Below the pieces are notes generated by a model, which was not told where the DNA came from, did not search any database, and saw only the letters and a list, made by a program, of their open reading frames with translations. Source: Peterkaempfera bronchialis (GTDB lineage: Bacteria; Actinomycetota; Actinomycetes; Streptomycetales; Streptomycetaceae). From it: a stretch of 64,000 bases of DNA. Below, piece by piece: positions 26,101 to 33,231 of this stretch; the stretch's first letter is position 1; every line of letters starts with the position of its first letter. The stretch lies in assembly GCF_003258605.2 (NCBI RefSeq), contig NZ_CP031264.1:1674001-1738000 (forward strand), in the 5' to 3' direction. The translations under genes were made by a program, and so were the position numbers.

Positions 26101-26459
26101 GGATTCGCACCCACTTCTGGGTGTTCCCGCTCAGTGGATGCGGAGCCACCCTCAACAGGGGTGAGCGATGCAATCTCAAGCCTGTGCTGGGACCGGTCAA
26201 GGTGGAGAAACTCACATCGACCTACTTCCAGTTCCTCTCCCTGAAGGGACACTTCGAGGGACCCGGAAAGAGGCTCAGGTTCACCTTCACGAAGAGCTGG
26301 GGGGTTCTCTACATGAAGGTCAAGGCATGGGGGCCGGATGTCACGAAGTGCGACAACAACACATTCTGCTCCACGGCGAACAAGATCGCAGCCCGCACGG
26401 GGTTCGCTCTCTTCGCGTCGAACATCGCGTTCTACACCACGTTTGCCGGAATTTGGTGA
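20163..26459 (+). CDS. Secreted RHS/YD-repeat protein with C-terminal variable domain
   Basis: A 2098-residue exported protein. Residues 1-52 form a long signal peptide (Arg-rich start, then AAVLTLALAAGALTVV). Residues 321-500 match DNRLRE-type adhesive domains (RSFLKFTV, WSKQPATT). From about 1070 to 1910 run many YD repeats (YTYDALGRPTTY, YSYDGAGRLTQ), ending in the RHS core (MRLYDPSTGRFLQTDP near 1925, then NPVSCMDLDG near 1955 where most relatives have DPxG). The last 139 residues are unlike the core: they contain cysteines, aromatic segments and a hydrophobic end (SNIAFYTTFAGIW). That is the layout of a polymorphic toxin. ATG 20163 has a good ribosome site (GAAGGAGG). A small membrane protein follows after 4 bp. 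Confidence 0.9.
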   Translation: MSRVIRETRRRTAGAFALPSSSRHLRHIAAVLTLALAAGALTVVDAGGQAVAAERLNGPAVPTATAQGPAEAPDAASALLAARLQKRRIEITGERTDSTTSWANPDGTTTVDAYTGPVRVQDEHGTWRPVDTTLVEADGVIQPAMTAADISFSDGGKDETLAHLSRGKHALGLGWEGKLPKPQLDGPTAVYPDAVPGGDLVVTALKEGFSHSVVLRNRPDGPVEYRLPITATGLHLKKTSENRLSWEDTNGKAQATAPAPMMWDSSTDPVSGDPKHLAPIDVTVEASKSGKGQVLVLKPDPTFLADPDLTYPVTIDPTDSLMGAATDTWLQYDDYQTSQRASTELKAGTYDGTHKARSFLKFTVTKYAGKHIVDAKLRLYSYYSSTCDTKNSGVEVRRITADWDPAAITWSKQPATTATGATVIKDAKGYNASSCPGGFNTWDLTAITQAWADGQPNYGVRLAAVSETDVLTWRRYHSANYVDGSHDPNSEPSLSVTYNTLPGKPTAAAISPSVLNAYNGKRYVTSLTPSLSATVADPDGGTVKGQFEVTPDPAYADTTYTYTATSGGVTSGSTATLTIPAASAFPAGKHLRYRVRAYDGTDYGPWTGYTVFVLNTAKPDAPTIACDTYEENSWTAKAEAAVTCTLETTSDDGAGFHWGLDDPSVPKRALDTVNGTGGHPQDISINPGNGWHTLYAKTVDSGGNLSTATTAYSFGVGEDGAAILSPSDGDETARRLVLSAKGLSSYTGVTWQYRRGEEDSWRTVPVGDVTASGATVSSWPVPVTGGSAPKLVWNVVSSLAEDGVIELRAAFANGTTTGYTQTVTVTVDRDAGRAPSAPVGPGSVNQLTGAFTLSASDASALDASVGRVFSSRDSGKATEGQARIFGPGWTSSVASQSTSYTLVRTTSGTSVEVVSADGSTIAFTSVSGGGWKPQSGYESLTLTGTLSGTKFTLTDTNANRTVFAKVDAGASAWTLSSTAASVSDSTVTVASEPVVVGSEKLARPKYVIAPTPAVTGAACQADPATRGCRVLEFVYAGTTTATGTTLGDYKDQVKAVKLWATSPGAAQSTAETLTSYSYDASGRLRNVWDPQITPALKTAYTYDADGRVETLTEPGELAWTFTYGKAGNAATANAGMLLRASRPTLVPGSTSEVSGTAVTSVVYDVPLSGANAPYQMDATTVATWAQSEAPTDATAVLPPGSTPVSHTGSSLTPGAYANANITYVSANGEETNTATPGGSITATEYDKFGNSVSELTAGNRDLALGTARNAQSKLAMLGLTNLSTAERARRLATVSEYSADGERLLDEYGPIHEVTLATDLVGTRAEYVLRAGTVVPARAHTVYTYDEDRPADAAVSGLVTTTRTGAFIDGFDTDGDIHTVTAGYDWSTGQTVDSGGDDTTGMVTTYDTAGKVATTRTARSNGADAGTIRYDYYTADGTGSCAGRPEWAGLVCRTAPAAKVTGGGSNPDETVTTVYTYDRWGQIATKTESANGQVRTTTNTKDDAGRLVRTAVTGGPGQAVPAMTVTYNQNNGQVATRTASGQSIAYTYDALGRPTTYNDGAGNSTTTAYDNLDRPVKVTDSVPSSVTYTYDAVGNRDSMTDSVAGTFTAAYDADGTLTTQTLPGNSTLAIATDPTGMVTGRTYADAAGSTILSDNARYTIHGEPFGHTQTDGSTTGTAYSYDGAGRLTQVADTTATGCVTRAYTFDASSNRTSLETTTDNCDSVTGAADTTTASYSYDTADRLIAAGVVYDAFGRTTSSGDSELTYFANDLVHSETVGASRKTWFLDPVGRLARVTDQTRAADGSWTTGGTTTNHYGCDCDSPNWSKSSANAVSRNVSDAAGALGAITTATGDVVLQLSNLHGDVAVQLPLDTTATPTVQHFDEYGNVLDGTVSAAYGWLGSHLRDSGTLSGITLMGMRLYDPSTGRFLQTDPVYGGNDNSYEYCRGNPVSCMDLDGAYSYSFTYAIGAYFSSAKTVFKWIRTHFWVFPLSGCGATLNRGERCNLKPVLGPVKVEKLTSTYFQFLSLKGHFEGPGKRLRFTFTKSWGVLYMKVKAWGPDVTKCDNNTFCSTANKIAARTGFALFASNIAFYTTFAGIW

Positions 26460-26463
26460 CAAC

Positions 26464-26799
26464 ATGAAGACGACTGTCCGCGACACGGCATGGGAAACGC
26501 CGTACACCGTGGTGATCGTTATCGCGGCCGCAGTTCCCTGGCTCATCGCGGTGCTCCCGCTCGCTTTCAACGGCGTGCAGCAGGTGCAGGAATCCGGTCA
26601 CACCGGAGACGGATCCGTCGGATTGGGCGTCACCATGCTCGCCATGGCTGCACTCCCCGTCGTCGCTGCACTGTCGGTGCTGGCGTTCGGGCGCGTCGCG
26701 GGAGTGCCGCCACGAAGGGTTCGCCTTTTCTCCGTGGCGGCACTGCTCCTCTGCGGGGTCGCATCCTTTCTGTACGCCTCGCTGCTCGCCATGGCGTAG
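26464..26799 (+). CDS. Small membrane protein, candidate immunity partner of the RHS toxin
   Basis: A 111-residue protein with three predicted membrane segments (about 14-36, 53-75 and 86-110) joined by short polar loops. It begins 4 bp after the RHS stop, so the two are surely co-transcribed. Genes directly after RHS toxins usually encode immunity proteins, and a membrane-spanning immunity protein fits a toxin whose C-terminal domain ends in hydrophobic segments, as in pore-forming toxins. No family is recognised; the immunity role is inferred from position and topology only. Confidence 0.7.
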   Translation: MKTTVRDTAWETPYTVVIVIAAAVPWLIAVLPLAFNGVQQVQESGHTGDGSVGLGVTMLAMAALPVVAALSVLAFGRVAGVPPRRVRLFSVAALLLCGVASFLYASLLAMA

Positions 26800-26902
26800 C
26801 GCTGCCGTGGGCCGCGAACGGCCGGGAAGCCTGGACTCTGCAACACCCTGCGCTGCTTCACTGACGCACGGTGAGTCGCGGAGTTAGAGGGAAAGAAAAA
26901 GA

Positions 26903-26942
26903 GCAGTGGCAGCCCTCCTTTCAATCGGAGGGCTGCCACTGC
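26903..26942. terminator. Strong hairpin terminator, 16-bp perfect arms
   Basis: Arms GCAGTGGCAGCCCTCC and GGAGGGCTGCCACTGC with an 8-nt loop. The stop codon of the minus-strand monooxygenase lies in the loop, and on that strand the stem is followed by a T-rich run (CTCTTTTTCTTT), giving a textbook intrinsic terminator. It can also stop read-through from the RHS operon. Confidence 0.9.
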
Positions 26943-28465
26943 GATGTCCGAGGGAGGCCGTCTCCCAAGGTGCGAGCCAGCCATGCGTCCAGCGCGGCCG
27001 GCGCGGTGCCGGACCACGCCAGATGGGCGTCAGGGCGTACCAGCATGACTCTCCTGCCGTGCGCATGAGAAGAAGACAGTGCGGCAACCGCAGCAGCCCC
27101 TCCCAGGCGCCGACGAGCGTGGTCCACATACACCTGCGCGTCCGCAGGGGGAGCGATGATCGCCCACCGGGACCCGAGCTCCGCATGCAGGCGGGTCCGA
27201 CTTCCGTCGTCTCGGATGCACTCCACGTCAGGGACGCGGTCACCGGCACACGATCCGACTGCGGACCTCAAGCGTGGCCATCGGCTCGCCAGCGGTCCCT
27301 TGCGGTAGCCGACCTTGAGCTGCGACGACTTCTCCCAGAGCAGTCGCTGCACAACCGGCCGCCTCAGCAGCGGTACCAGAGCATGATCGCGTACCGCCCG
27401 AGCCGGCAAGCTCTCCCCGAGGACCAGGCGGGTCAACCCGCTCGTCGATGCCACCACCTCCCGGGCCACCGGCCGCCGCTCGGCCTCGTAAGTGTCCAGC
27501 AGTCCGTCCCGAGCGCGACCCGAGGCGACCAGAGCCAGTTTCCAGGCCAGGTTCTCAGCGTCACCGAGCCCGGTGTTCATGCCCTGGCCGCCGAACGGGC
27601 TGTGGATGTGGGCGGCATCGCCGGCCAGCAGAATCCGGCCGCGCCGGTACTCATCGGCCAAACGGCGTTGGATGCCGAACACGGACGTCCACACCACCTC
27701 CCATGCCGCCGAAGGGTCGACGCCGGCATGCGTGGCCAACTCCCTGCGCAGCACGGCCGCCACCCCGCCGGAGTCGACGTCGTCCCCGCCATCCGGCGGA
27801 GCCGAAGCCACCACGCGCCAGAGGTCGCCTCCCGGCAGCGGGAAGACCGCGAGCATCTGGTCCTTGCGCAGCCACACCGACGCGGTGTCCCTCATCAACG
27901 GCAGGGCTGCCCGCACGTCCGCGAGCAGAAAGCGCTCAACCACGGATGCTCCCGGAAACGCGATTCCCGCCACCTTGCGCACACGGCTGTGAGCGCCGTC
28001 GCAGCCGATGAGCCACTCAGTGCGCACCGTCCCGTCGGTGAGCTGTACGGTGACGCCGCCTCCGTCCTGATCGGCGCCGAGCAGTTCCCGTCCCCACTCC
28101 ACTTCGACGCCCAGGTCGCCAAGCCGACGCCGCAGTCGGGTCTCCACCTCTGCCTGCGAATTGACCAGCACGGGCCAACTCGTCAACGCCGCATACCGGC
28201 CGACCCTCAAGCGCACCAGACACCTGCCGTTGACATGCGTGGCGACCTCCGCCATACGAACCGACCGTTCCGGCAGATCACCCAGGGCGCCGAGTCGGTT
28301 GAGCACTTCCGAGCCCCGCGGCTGCAACCCCAGGGCCCGCGATGCCACCGACGGCCGCTCCGCCTTGTCGATGACCCTGACCGACACCCCGGCCATGCGC
28401 AGTCCACACGCCAAGGCAAGCCCCGTCGGCCCTGCACCCGCCACCACGACCGTTGGAGTCGACAC
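26921..28465 (-). CDS. FAD-dependent monooxygenase, PheA/TfdB (rifampicin monooxygenase-like)
   Basis: A 514-residue flavoprotein hydroxylase. GAGPTG lies at residues 10-15, the mid-protein DG motif in LIGCDGAHSRVR, and the second FAD motif in LLAGDAAHIHSPFGGQGMNTG. A C-terminal thioredoxin-like domain typical of the phenol hydroxylase/Rox branch follows (WAIIAPPADAQVY to MLVRPDAHLAW). Such enzymes hydroxylate phenols, tetracyclines or rifamycins. The GTG at 28465 was chosen for its ribosome site (GGAGGGG) and native N-terminus. A TetR gene lies divergently 391 bp away, so inducible detoxification is plausible. Confidence 0.88.
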   Translation of the reverse strand: MSTPTVVVAGAGPTGLALACGLRMAGVSVRVIDKAERPSVASRALGLQPRGSEVLNRLGALGDLPERSVRMAEVATHVNGRCLVRLRVGRYAALTSWPVLVNSQAEVETRLRRRLGDLGVEVEWGRELLGADQDGGGVTVQLTDGTVRTEWLIGCDGAHSRVRKVAGIAFPGASVVERFLLADVRAALPLMRDTASVWLRKDQMLAVFPLPGGDLWRVVASAPPDGGDDVDSGGVAAVLRRELATHAGVDPSAAWEVVWTSVFGIQRRLADEYRRGRILLAGDAAHIHSPFGGQGMNTGLGDAENLAWKLALVASGRARDGLLDTYEAERRPVAREVVASTSGLTRLVLGESLPARAVRDHALVPLLRRPVVQRLLWEKSSQLKVGYRKGPLASRWPRLRSAVGSCAGDRVPDVECIRDDGSRTRLHAELGSRWAIIAPPADAQVYVDHARRRLGGAAAVAALSSSHAHGRRVMLVRPDAHLAWSGTAPAALDAWLARTLGDGLPRTSQWQPSD

Positions 28466-28856
28466 CCCAGCCCCTCCAAAACGCAGGACTCTCCTGCCCG
28501 AAGCGTCGAGGATAGTGCTGCTCAAGGACCTCAGGGTGCTTGGCGGTCACATAGGCGGAACGGAGATCACCCGCGCGCTGGAGGAGATCCACGCAAGGAC
28601 CTTCGAAGCGCATGTGCCGGTCGTCGGCTACCCGGCGCCCCTGCCCCAGAACCCCCAGCCGGGCGATAAGGGGGGCCGGTTGCCCCCGGCGGGGGTCCGT
28701 CACGGACGATGAGCGGCGCCGGCCCAGCGCGCTGGATTCCCCTCGCCACGCCGTTCCGGTCGCCGGCGTGGCGGGCCCAGCCTCGTGGTCGGCGGCCTCG
28801 GGTGCCGGGTCTTCCGCCGCCGTCCTGCTGCCGGCTGCGGTCGTATGCTGGGGCCC
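28466..28856. other. Divergent intergenic region, no confident gene
   Basis: Between the minus-strand monooxygenase and the plus-strand TetR gene. A 65-codon frame (28515-28712, plus) has a protein-like start (LLKDLRVLGGHIGG) but no ribosome site or known family; the opposite frame also looks partly protein-like, so this may be a remnant. A TATGCT minus-10 element at 28844-28849 serves the TetR gene. Confidence 0.4.
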
Positions 28857-29435
28857 GTGACACCGAAAGCCGATCAGGGAGCGATACTGCGGGCAGATGC
28901 CGCTCGCAACCGCGCCCGGGTGTTGCAGGTCGCTCGCGAGCAACTGGCTGCCGGTGACGACTCGCTCCAGTTGAACGCCATCGCCCGGCTGGCCGGCGTG
29001 GGCGTGGGTACCGTGTACCGGCATTTCCCCAACCAGCATGCGCTGCGGGAAGCGCTGTCGGCCGACCGGTTCAGGGAACTGGTCGGAGAGGCCCAGGCCG
29101 CGGCGGAGACGGACGACGCCCTCGCGGGCCTGCACCGTCTGCTGCGGTTCGCCCTCGCCCGCGCGTTGGAGGACCCCGGGTTCGCCGCCGTCCTCGAATC
29201 CGCAGCCGATGCCGAGGCGCACACCTCGCAGCTGAAGGCCGAGCTGGACCGGGCAGTCGCTCGCCTGCTGGACCGCGCCCGCCTCACGGGTGCCATCCGG
29301 CGCGACGTCGAGGCCGACGACGTGCGCCGCCTGCTCTGCGGCATCGAGCATGCCCTGCGTGCCGGGGACCGCGGTCCGGCGCGCACCGAGGTCTACCTCG
29401 ACGTCCTACTGGAGGGCCTGCGCCCCTCGCGCTGA
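28857..29435 (+). CDS. TetR family regulator, leaderless
   Basis: A 192-residue TetR protein with an N-terminal helix-turn-helix (ARNRARVLQVAREQL, LNAIARLAGVGVGTVYRHFP). A minus-10 hexamer TATGCT ends 7 nt before the GTG at 28857, the typical layout of a leaderless streptomycete transcript, which decides this start over the ATG at 28845. Two palindromes (CCGGAT/ATCCGG type) lie just downstream, before the SDR gene in the same direction, so it probably represses that SDR. It may also control the divergent monooxygenase. Confidence 0.88.
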   Translation: MTPKADQGAILRADAARNRARVLQVAREQLAAGDDSLQLNAIARLAGVGVGTVYRHFPNQHALREALSADRFRELVGEAQAAAETDDALAGLHRLLRFALARALEDPGFAAVLESAADAEAHTSQLKAELDRAVARLLDRARLTGAIRRDVEADDVRRLLCGIEHALRAGDRGPARTEVYLDVLLEGLRPSR

Positions 29436-29483
29436 CCCCGGCCCGGCAGTCGACACAGGACCGCTCCGGCACCCACCCAACCA

Positions 29484-29503
29484 AACCGGATAGTCATCCG
29501 GTT
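29484..29503. promoter_or_regulatory. Palindromic operator 1 before SDR gene
   Basis: Perfect arms AACCGGAT and ATCCGGTT with a 4-bp centre AGTC. A second site with the same half-site core lies 40 bp downstream, centre to centre, and a possible minus-10 region lies between them, so bound repressor would cover the promoter. Confidence 0.75.
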
Positions 29504-29524
29504 GTGCTAGCGTGCGCGCATCGA

Positions 29525-29543
29525 AACGGATAGCTATCCGGTT
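29525..29543. promoter_or_regulatory. Palindromic operator 2 before SDR gene
   Basis: Contains the perfect 14-bp palindrome CGGATAGCTATCCG with flanking AA and GTT that extend the likeness to operator 1. It ends 27 bp before the SDR ATG. The pair of sites points to cooperative binding by the adjacent TetR protein. Confidence 0.75.
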
Positions 29544-29569
29544 CATGGGCGAGGCGGCGGAGGGTGGCC

Positions 29570-30454
29570 ATGATGGAGCAGCGGGCGGTCGTGACGGCGG
29601 GGACCGGAGGCATCGGCCTGGAGACCGCGTTGGGACTGGCGGCCCACGGGTTCGCCGTCACCGTGGTCGGTCGCGATGCCGAGCGCGGCGCCCGTGCGGT
29701 CCAGCGGATCGCGGCGGTCGCGACCGCAGGCGAGCCGCGGTTCGTGGCAGCCGACCTCGCCTCGCTGGGCGAGGTCCGGGCGCTCGCCGCCCGGCTGGCG
29801 GCCGAGGGACCGCTCCAGGTCCTGGTCAACAACGTCGGCGCGATGTTCGCGCAGCGGCAGCAGACCATCGACGGGATCGAGGCATCGTTCGCGGTCAACC
29901 ACCTCTCGCCGTACCTGCTGACCGAGCTGCTGCTCGACCGGCTCCGAACCGGCGCTCCGAGCCGGATCGTGAACGTCAGTTCCGGTGCGATCAAGGTCGC
30001 CAAGCGCACCTTCGACACCGTCGAGCCGCCAGGCGGCTACTACGGCTTCCACTGGTACGGCCGGGCCAAGCTCGCCAACCTCGCCTACACCCTGGACCTC
30101 GCCGAGCGCCTGCGCGACAGCGGAGTCACGGTCTTCGCCGCAGACCCCGGCGGTGCCGCCACCGACATGACCAACGGCACCATGACCTCACCCAGGATCG
30201 TCTCCCCGCCCCTGCGGCTGCTGTGGCCGCTGGTCCGCCGCACCTTCGAACGCTCCACCGCCGGCCCCGCATCCGCGGCCGCCAAGCCGTCCATCGTCGC
30301 GGCCACCGACCCCGCACTCGACGGGCAGACCGGCCTGATCATCGGCCCCCGGACCCACCCCGTTCCCGCCTTCCGGGCAAGCACCGACCCCCGGACCGTC
30401 AGCGCCGTGCTCAAGCTCAGCCGGAAGCTGGCACCCCTTCCAAGCGGCCATTGA
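29570..30454 (+). CDS. Short-chain dehydrogenase (retinol dehydrogenase-like)
   Basis: A 294-residue SDR with cofactor motif AGTGGIG near residue 10, NNVGAM (NNAG equivalent), catalytic Ser in VNVSSGA and YGRAK (Tyr/Lys). The C-terminal extension (PLVRRTFERSTAG) matches the WW-domain oxidoreductase/retinol dehydrogenase branch. The N-terminal TAGTGG is a slight variant of TGxxxGxG. A ribosome site (GGCGGAGG) supports the ATG at 29570 (29573 also possible). Twin palindromes upstream and the preceding TetR gene make it a regulated target. The substrate is unknown. Confidence 0.88.
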   Translation: MMEQRAVVTAGTGGIGLETALGLAAHGFAVTVVGRDAERGARAVQRIAAVATAGEPRFVAADLASLGEVRALAARLAAEGPLQVLVNNVGAMFAQRQQTIDGIEASFAVNHLSPYLLTELLLDRLRTGAPSRIVNVSSGAIKVAKRTFDTVEPPGGYYGFHWYGRAKLANLAYTLDLAERLRDSGVTVFAADPGGAATDMTNGTMTSPRIVSPPLRLLWPLVRRTFERSTAGPASAAAKPSIVAATDPALDGQTGLIIGPRTHPVPAFRASTDPRTVSAVLKLSRKLAPLPSGH

Positions 30455-30847
30455 CCGAGTGACCCGCGCATCCACCAGATGACCACGCCTTGAACCGTTG
30501 TTGGTCCGGCACGGGACAAAGCCCGGTCAGCGGATCACATCGGCCGCCGAGGGCGGCGAGAACAGGCTCGGGCACATCGGCGGCCCACGCGCCGACCGAG
30601 GCGACCCGCGAGGTCGCCCCGGTCGAGACCACGGCCGCCACCAGTGCGAGGACGTAGACCAGTGCGTGAGGGTCGGGGACCTGCGCCGGATATGCCGGCA
30701 GGTTCGGGCGCTCCTCGGGACGGACCGCGTCCTGGCTGCGGAGCTGGTCACGAGCTCAAGTTCAGTGGCGCAAGGGGAAACGGCCAGCACCCCGCGAGGG
30801 AGCACCCATCGCACCGCTATCTCTGGTTCCTCGGCGACCGAAGCAAT

Positions 30848-30900
30848 CTTGAGAACCGTCGTGGCGCGGGCCACCGTGGGTTCACATCCCACACCCACCG
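30848..30900 (+). pseudogene. 3-prime fragment of a tRNA-Ser(UGA) gene, likely att-site scar
   Basis: The sequence reads as the second half of a class II tRNA: anticodon loop CTTGAGA (anticodon TGA, serine), 3-prime anticodon stem ACCGT, long variable arm (GTGGC, GCGG, GCCAC), T arm (GTGGG, TTCACAT, CCCAC), acceptor strand ACCCACC and discriminator G. The 5-prime half is absent: no GGTGGGT acceptor or D arm lies upstream, and the 5-prime anticodon stem does not pair. A hairpin follows directly. Such 3-prime tRNA pieces mark one end of an integrated element. Confidence 0.7.
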
Positions 30901-30908
30901 CGCAGGCG

Positions 30909-30945
30909 AACGGCCCTTGACCAGCCAAGTTGGTCGGGGGCCGTT
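30909..30945 (+). terminator. Hairpin after the tRNA-Ser fragment
   Basis: Outer arms AACGGCCC and GGGCCGTT enclose an inner stem (GACCA/TGGTC). It begins 8 nt after the discriminator base and probably is the original tRNA terminator. Confidence 0.6.
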
Positions 30946-31054
30946 ATGCTATGCAATTCCTGCTCGGACGACTCCCGATTTTCCGGCTGCGCTGTCCACT
31001 GGGTAGCACAGCAGGATTGGACGGATCTCGAGGTGATGGCGCACCTTTGATGTC

Positions 31055-31804
31055 ATGTGGATCTCAGGAGCAGTCGCTCTCGTCACGGGTGCCAATCGTG
31101 GTCTCGGTGCCAGTTTCACCCAGGCCTTGCTCGCTCGCGGCGCGGCAACCGTGTACGCGGCCGCGCGAGACGCGAGCATGGTTTCGGTCACCGATCCTCG
31201 GGTCAAGCCAATCGATCTCGACATCACCGACCGAGCCGCGGTCGCGGCAGTCGCGCAACGGTGTGGCGATGTCGACCTGCTGGTCAACAACGCAGGCGCG
31301 ATGCTGCTGGGTCCGCTGATCACCGCACCGGACACCGGGGCCGCCCGTACCGAGATGGAAGTCAACTACTTCGGCACCCTCGAGATGTGCCGGGCTTTCG
31401 CACCGGTGCTGGCCCGCAACGGCGGCGGCGCACTGGTCAATATGCTGTCGGTGGTCAGTTGGTACACGGTGCCGTTCAACGCCTCCTACTGCGCGTCGAA
31501 GTCCGCCGAATGGGCGCTGACCAATGCGGCCCGGGTGGAACTACACGGTCAGGGCACGCACGTGGTCGGCGTGCACGCGGGGTTCATCGACACGGACATG
31601 GCCGCTGACGTGTCCGAAGCGAAGATCGCCCCCGAGGACGTCGTCGCGCAGGCGCTCGACGCCGTCGAGAACAACGTGACAGAGGTGATCACGGACGAGT
31701 GGACTCGACATGTGAAGTCCACCCTGCCGGTGGACCAGGAAGAGCTTTACCCGGACCTGCGCCGCGCCTGGGCAGCCGGAGCGTCCCCGTGGGGGCGGGA
31801 CTGA
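31055..31804 (+). CDS. SDR family oxidoreductase
   Basis: A 249-residue classical SDR: cofactor loop TGANRGLG at about 11-18, NNAGAM, catalytic Ser in NMLSVVS and YCASK. Its loop Asp/Ile strand (PIDLDITD) suggests an NADP-type site. It stands alone, 154 bp before an XRE-TPR regulator, directly to the right of the tRNA-Ser scar. The substrate is not predictable. It has no link in sequence to the later cluster beyond location. Confidence 0.88.
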   Translation: MWISGAVALVTGANRGLGASFTQALLARGAATVYAAARDASMVSVTDPRVKPIDLDITDRAAVAAVAQRCGDVDLLVNNAGAMLLGPLITAPDTGAARTEMEVNYFGTLEMCRAFAPVLARNGGGALVNMLSVVSWYTVPFNASYCASKSAEWALTNAARVELHGQGTHVVGVHAGFIDTDMAADVSEAKIAPEDVVAQALDAVENNVTEVITDEWTRHVKSTLPVDQEELYPDLRRAWAAGASPWGRD

Positions 31805-31959
31805 TCAGGAGAGCGCGTCCGCGGAGCCTGAAGGCCACTCAGCGGACTCACAGAGGACTCAATTCGGCCTTCCCTCGGGTCACTGCCCTTAGGGAGTCCC
31901 CCTTCAGGCCTTAACGCGCTACGGTCTTGAGGACGCCCTGACGTTGCTGGAGGTGGCCC

Positions 31960-33231
31960 GTGTCTCGACCCGCAGGAAACACCCAACTCAAAGCAGCCCG
32001 CCAGGCCGCCGGCTTCACGTCGCAACAGGCCCTCGCGGATGCGATGACCGGTGCGGCGCTGGACCTCGGACTCCACGGCTTCCAGGTAAGCGTGCGTCAG
32101 GTACGGCGATGGGAGTCAGCGAGCCCGCCGTGGCCGCAGGCGGACCACCAACGGCTGCTCAGCCATGTCCTTCGGCTGCCCATCAAGGATCTCGGGTTCC
32201 GTGCGCCCTGGGATTCCAAGCCCGCAGGCGACGTACGAACGGCGCCGGAGGGGGTTCATGTCGTCACGGCGCTCGCCGCTTCCCTCCCCAGGCCGACTTC
32301 CTCGGCCGTACTACGGCCGCCCAGCACCGGTACGGACTACGCCGCGATCACGACTGCTCATCGACGTCTGTACTGGACCGTGCAGCCCGCCCAGCTCCAT
32401 CAGGCCATCGTCGAGCACGCGAACCTCGGCACAAAACTCCTCGCCGAGACATCGGGAAACGCCCGGCGTGTCCTCGCCGCGGCTCTTGCGGAGTCCCTCC
32501 TACTCGCCGCGCGCATCGAGTTCTTCGACCTGCGTCAGGCCGACCAGGCGGACACCACGCTGATCCGCGCCCTGCAAGCGGCCGGCGAAGCCGACGATGC
32601 GCTGCTGGGTGCGGCCGTCCTGGCCCATGCCGCGTTCGTCCCGGGGTGGGCCGGTCGGAAGGACGAGGCCGAGGAGCGCATGGTCGCTGCACGCACATAC
32701 GCCCGTCGTGGCCCAGCATCGGCCGAATTTCTGGCCTGGCTCAACGCAGTGGAAGCGGAGTGCCTGACCCGTTGCGGTGACTACCGAGGCGCCTTGCGCC
32801 TGCTGGCCCGGGCGGAGGAGGCGCTCGCAGCCGACGGCGAACACAGCTCCCCGAGCTGGATGGACTGGTTCTCCCCGGCACGTTTGGCCGCCTTCAAGGG
32901 CAACACGCAGTTGAAGGCGGGCCACCTCTCCCAGGCCAGGGCCACCCTCCGCCAGGTGCTCGCCGATCTTCCGCCCGACATGGGCAAGCAGCGTGCGGTG
33001 GTGCTCGCCGACCTCGCCGCCGTCGAGGCTACCGACCAGAACCTCGAGCAGGCGTGCAAGCTCGCGGGAGAGGCCCTCGACCAGCTGGCCGCCACCTGGT
33101 ACGCGACGGGTATGGAAAGGATCCGCGACCTGCGTCGTTCCCTTGCCCCTTGGCAGGACATGGCTGCCGTACGGGCGCTGGACGACCGGCTGTACGGCTG
33201 GGGAACGACGCTCAGCGCCCTCCAGCGTTGA
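31960..33231 (+). CDS. XRE-type HTH regulator with TPR-like helical domain
   Basis: A 423-residue regulator typical of streptomycetes. The N-terminal helix-turn-helix occupies residues 5-60 (LKAARQAAGFTSQQALADAM, VRQVRRWES). The long C-terminal part consists of tetratricopeptide-like pairs (LLAETSGNARRVLAAALAES, AARTYARRGPASAEF, LKAGHLSQARATLRQVL). GTG at 31960 follows GGAGG. Proteins of this build often govern nearby metabolic clusters, so it may control the operon starting at 34228; that is inferred from distance only. The 3-prime end overlaps the convergent HAD gene by 20 bp. Confidence 0.85.
   Translation: MSRPAGNTQLKAARQAAGFTSQQALADAMTGAALDLGLHGFQVSVRQVRRWESASPPWPQADHQRLLSHVLRLPIKDLGFRAPWDSKPAGDVRTAPEGVHVVTALAASLPRPTSSAVLRPPSTGTDYAAITTAHRRLYWTVQPAQLHQAIVEHANLGTKLLAETSGNARRVLAAALAESLLLAARIEFFDLRQADQADTTLIRALQAAGEADDALLGAAVLAHAAFVPGWAGRKDEAEERMVAARTYARRGPASAEFLAWLNAVEAECLTRCGDYRGALRLLARAEEALAADGEHSSPSWMDWFSPARLAAFKGNTQLKAGHLSQARATLRQVLADLPPDMGKQRAVVLADLAAVEATDQNLEQACKLAGEALDQLAATWYATGMERIRDLRRSLAPWQDMAAVRALDDRLYGWGTTLSALQR

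Larger units (their letters stand above)
30455..31054. other. 600-bp region without a protein gene
   Basis: Apart from the tRNA-Ser fragment (30848-30900) and its hairpin, no supported gene is present. A short plus-strand stretch at about 30660-30770 faintly resembles RsbW-type ATP-binding proteins (RVLAAELVTSS) but lacks their motifs. Confidence 0.6.

Noticed and set aside
21174-26570. A 1798-codon open frame on the minus strand opposite the RHS gene
   Set aside because: It has the Gly/Val/Arg-rich composition of an antisense shadow, no domains and no ribosome site; the plus strand has clear YD repeats.
30660-30770. Weak likeness to an RsbW-type ATP-binding protein (VLAAELVTSS)
   Set aside because: Too short, no N or G1 box, and no start; not enough to call even a remnant.
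30790-30905. A complete tRNA-Ser gene
   Set aside because: No 5-prime acceptor strand or D arm pairs with the 3-prime half; only the fragment from the anticodon loop on is supported.
31055-31804. SDR as part of the radical SAM/SerRS pathway
   Set aside because: It is separated by a regulator and a convergent gene, with no shared signals or TTA codon.
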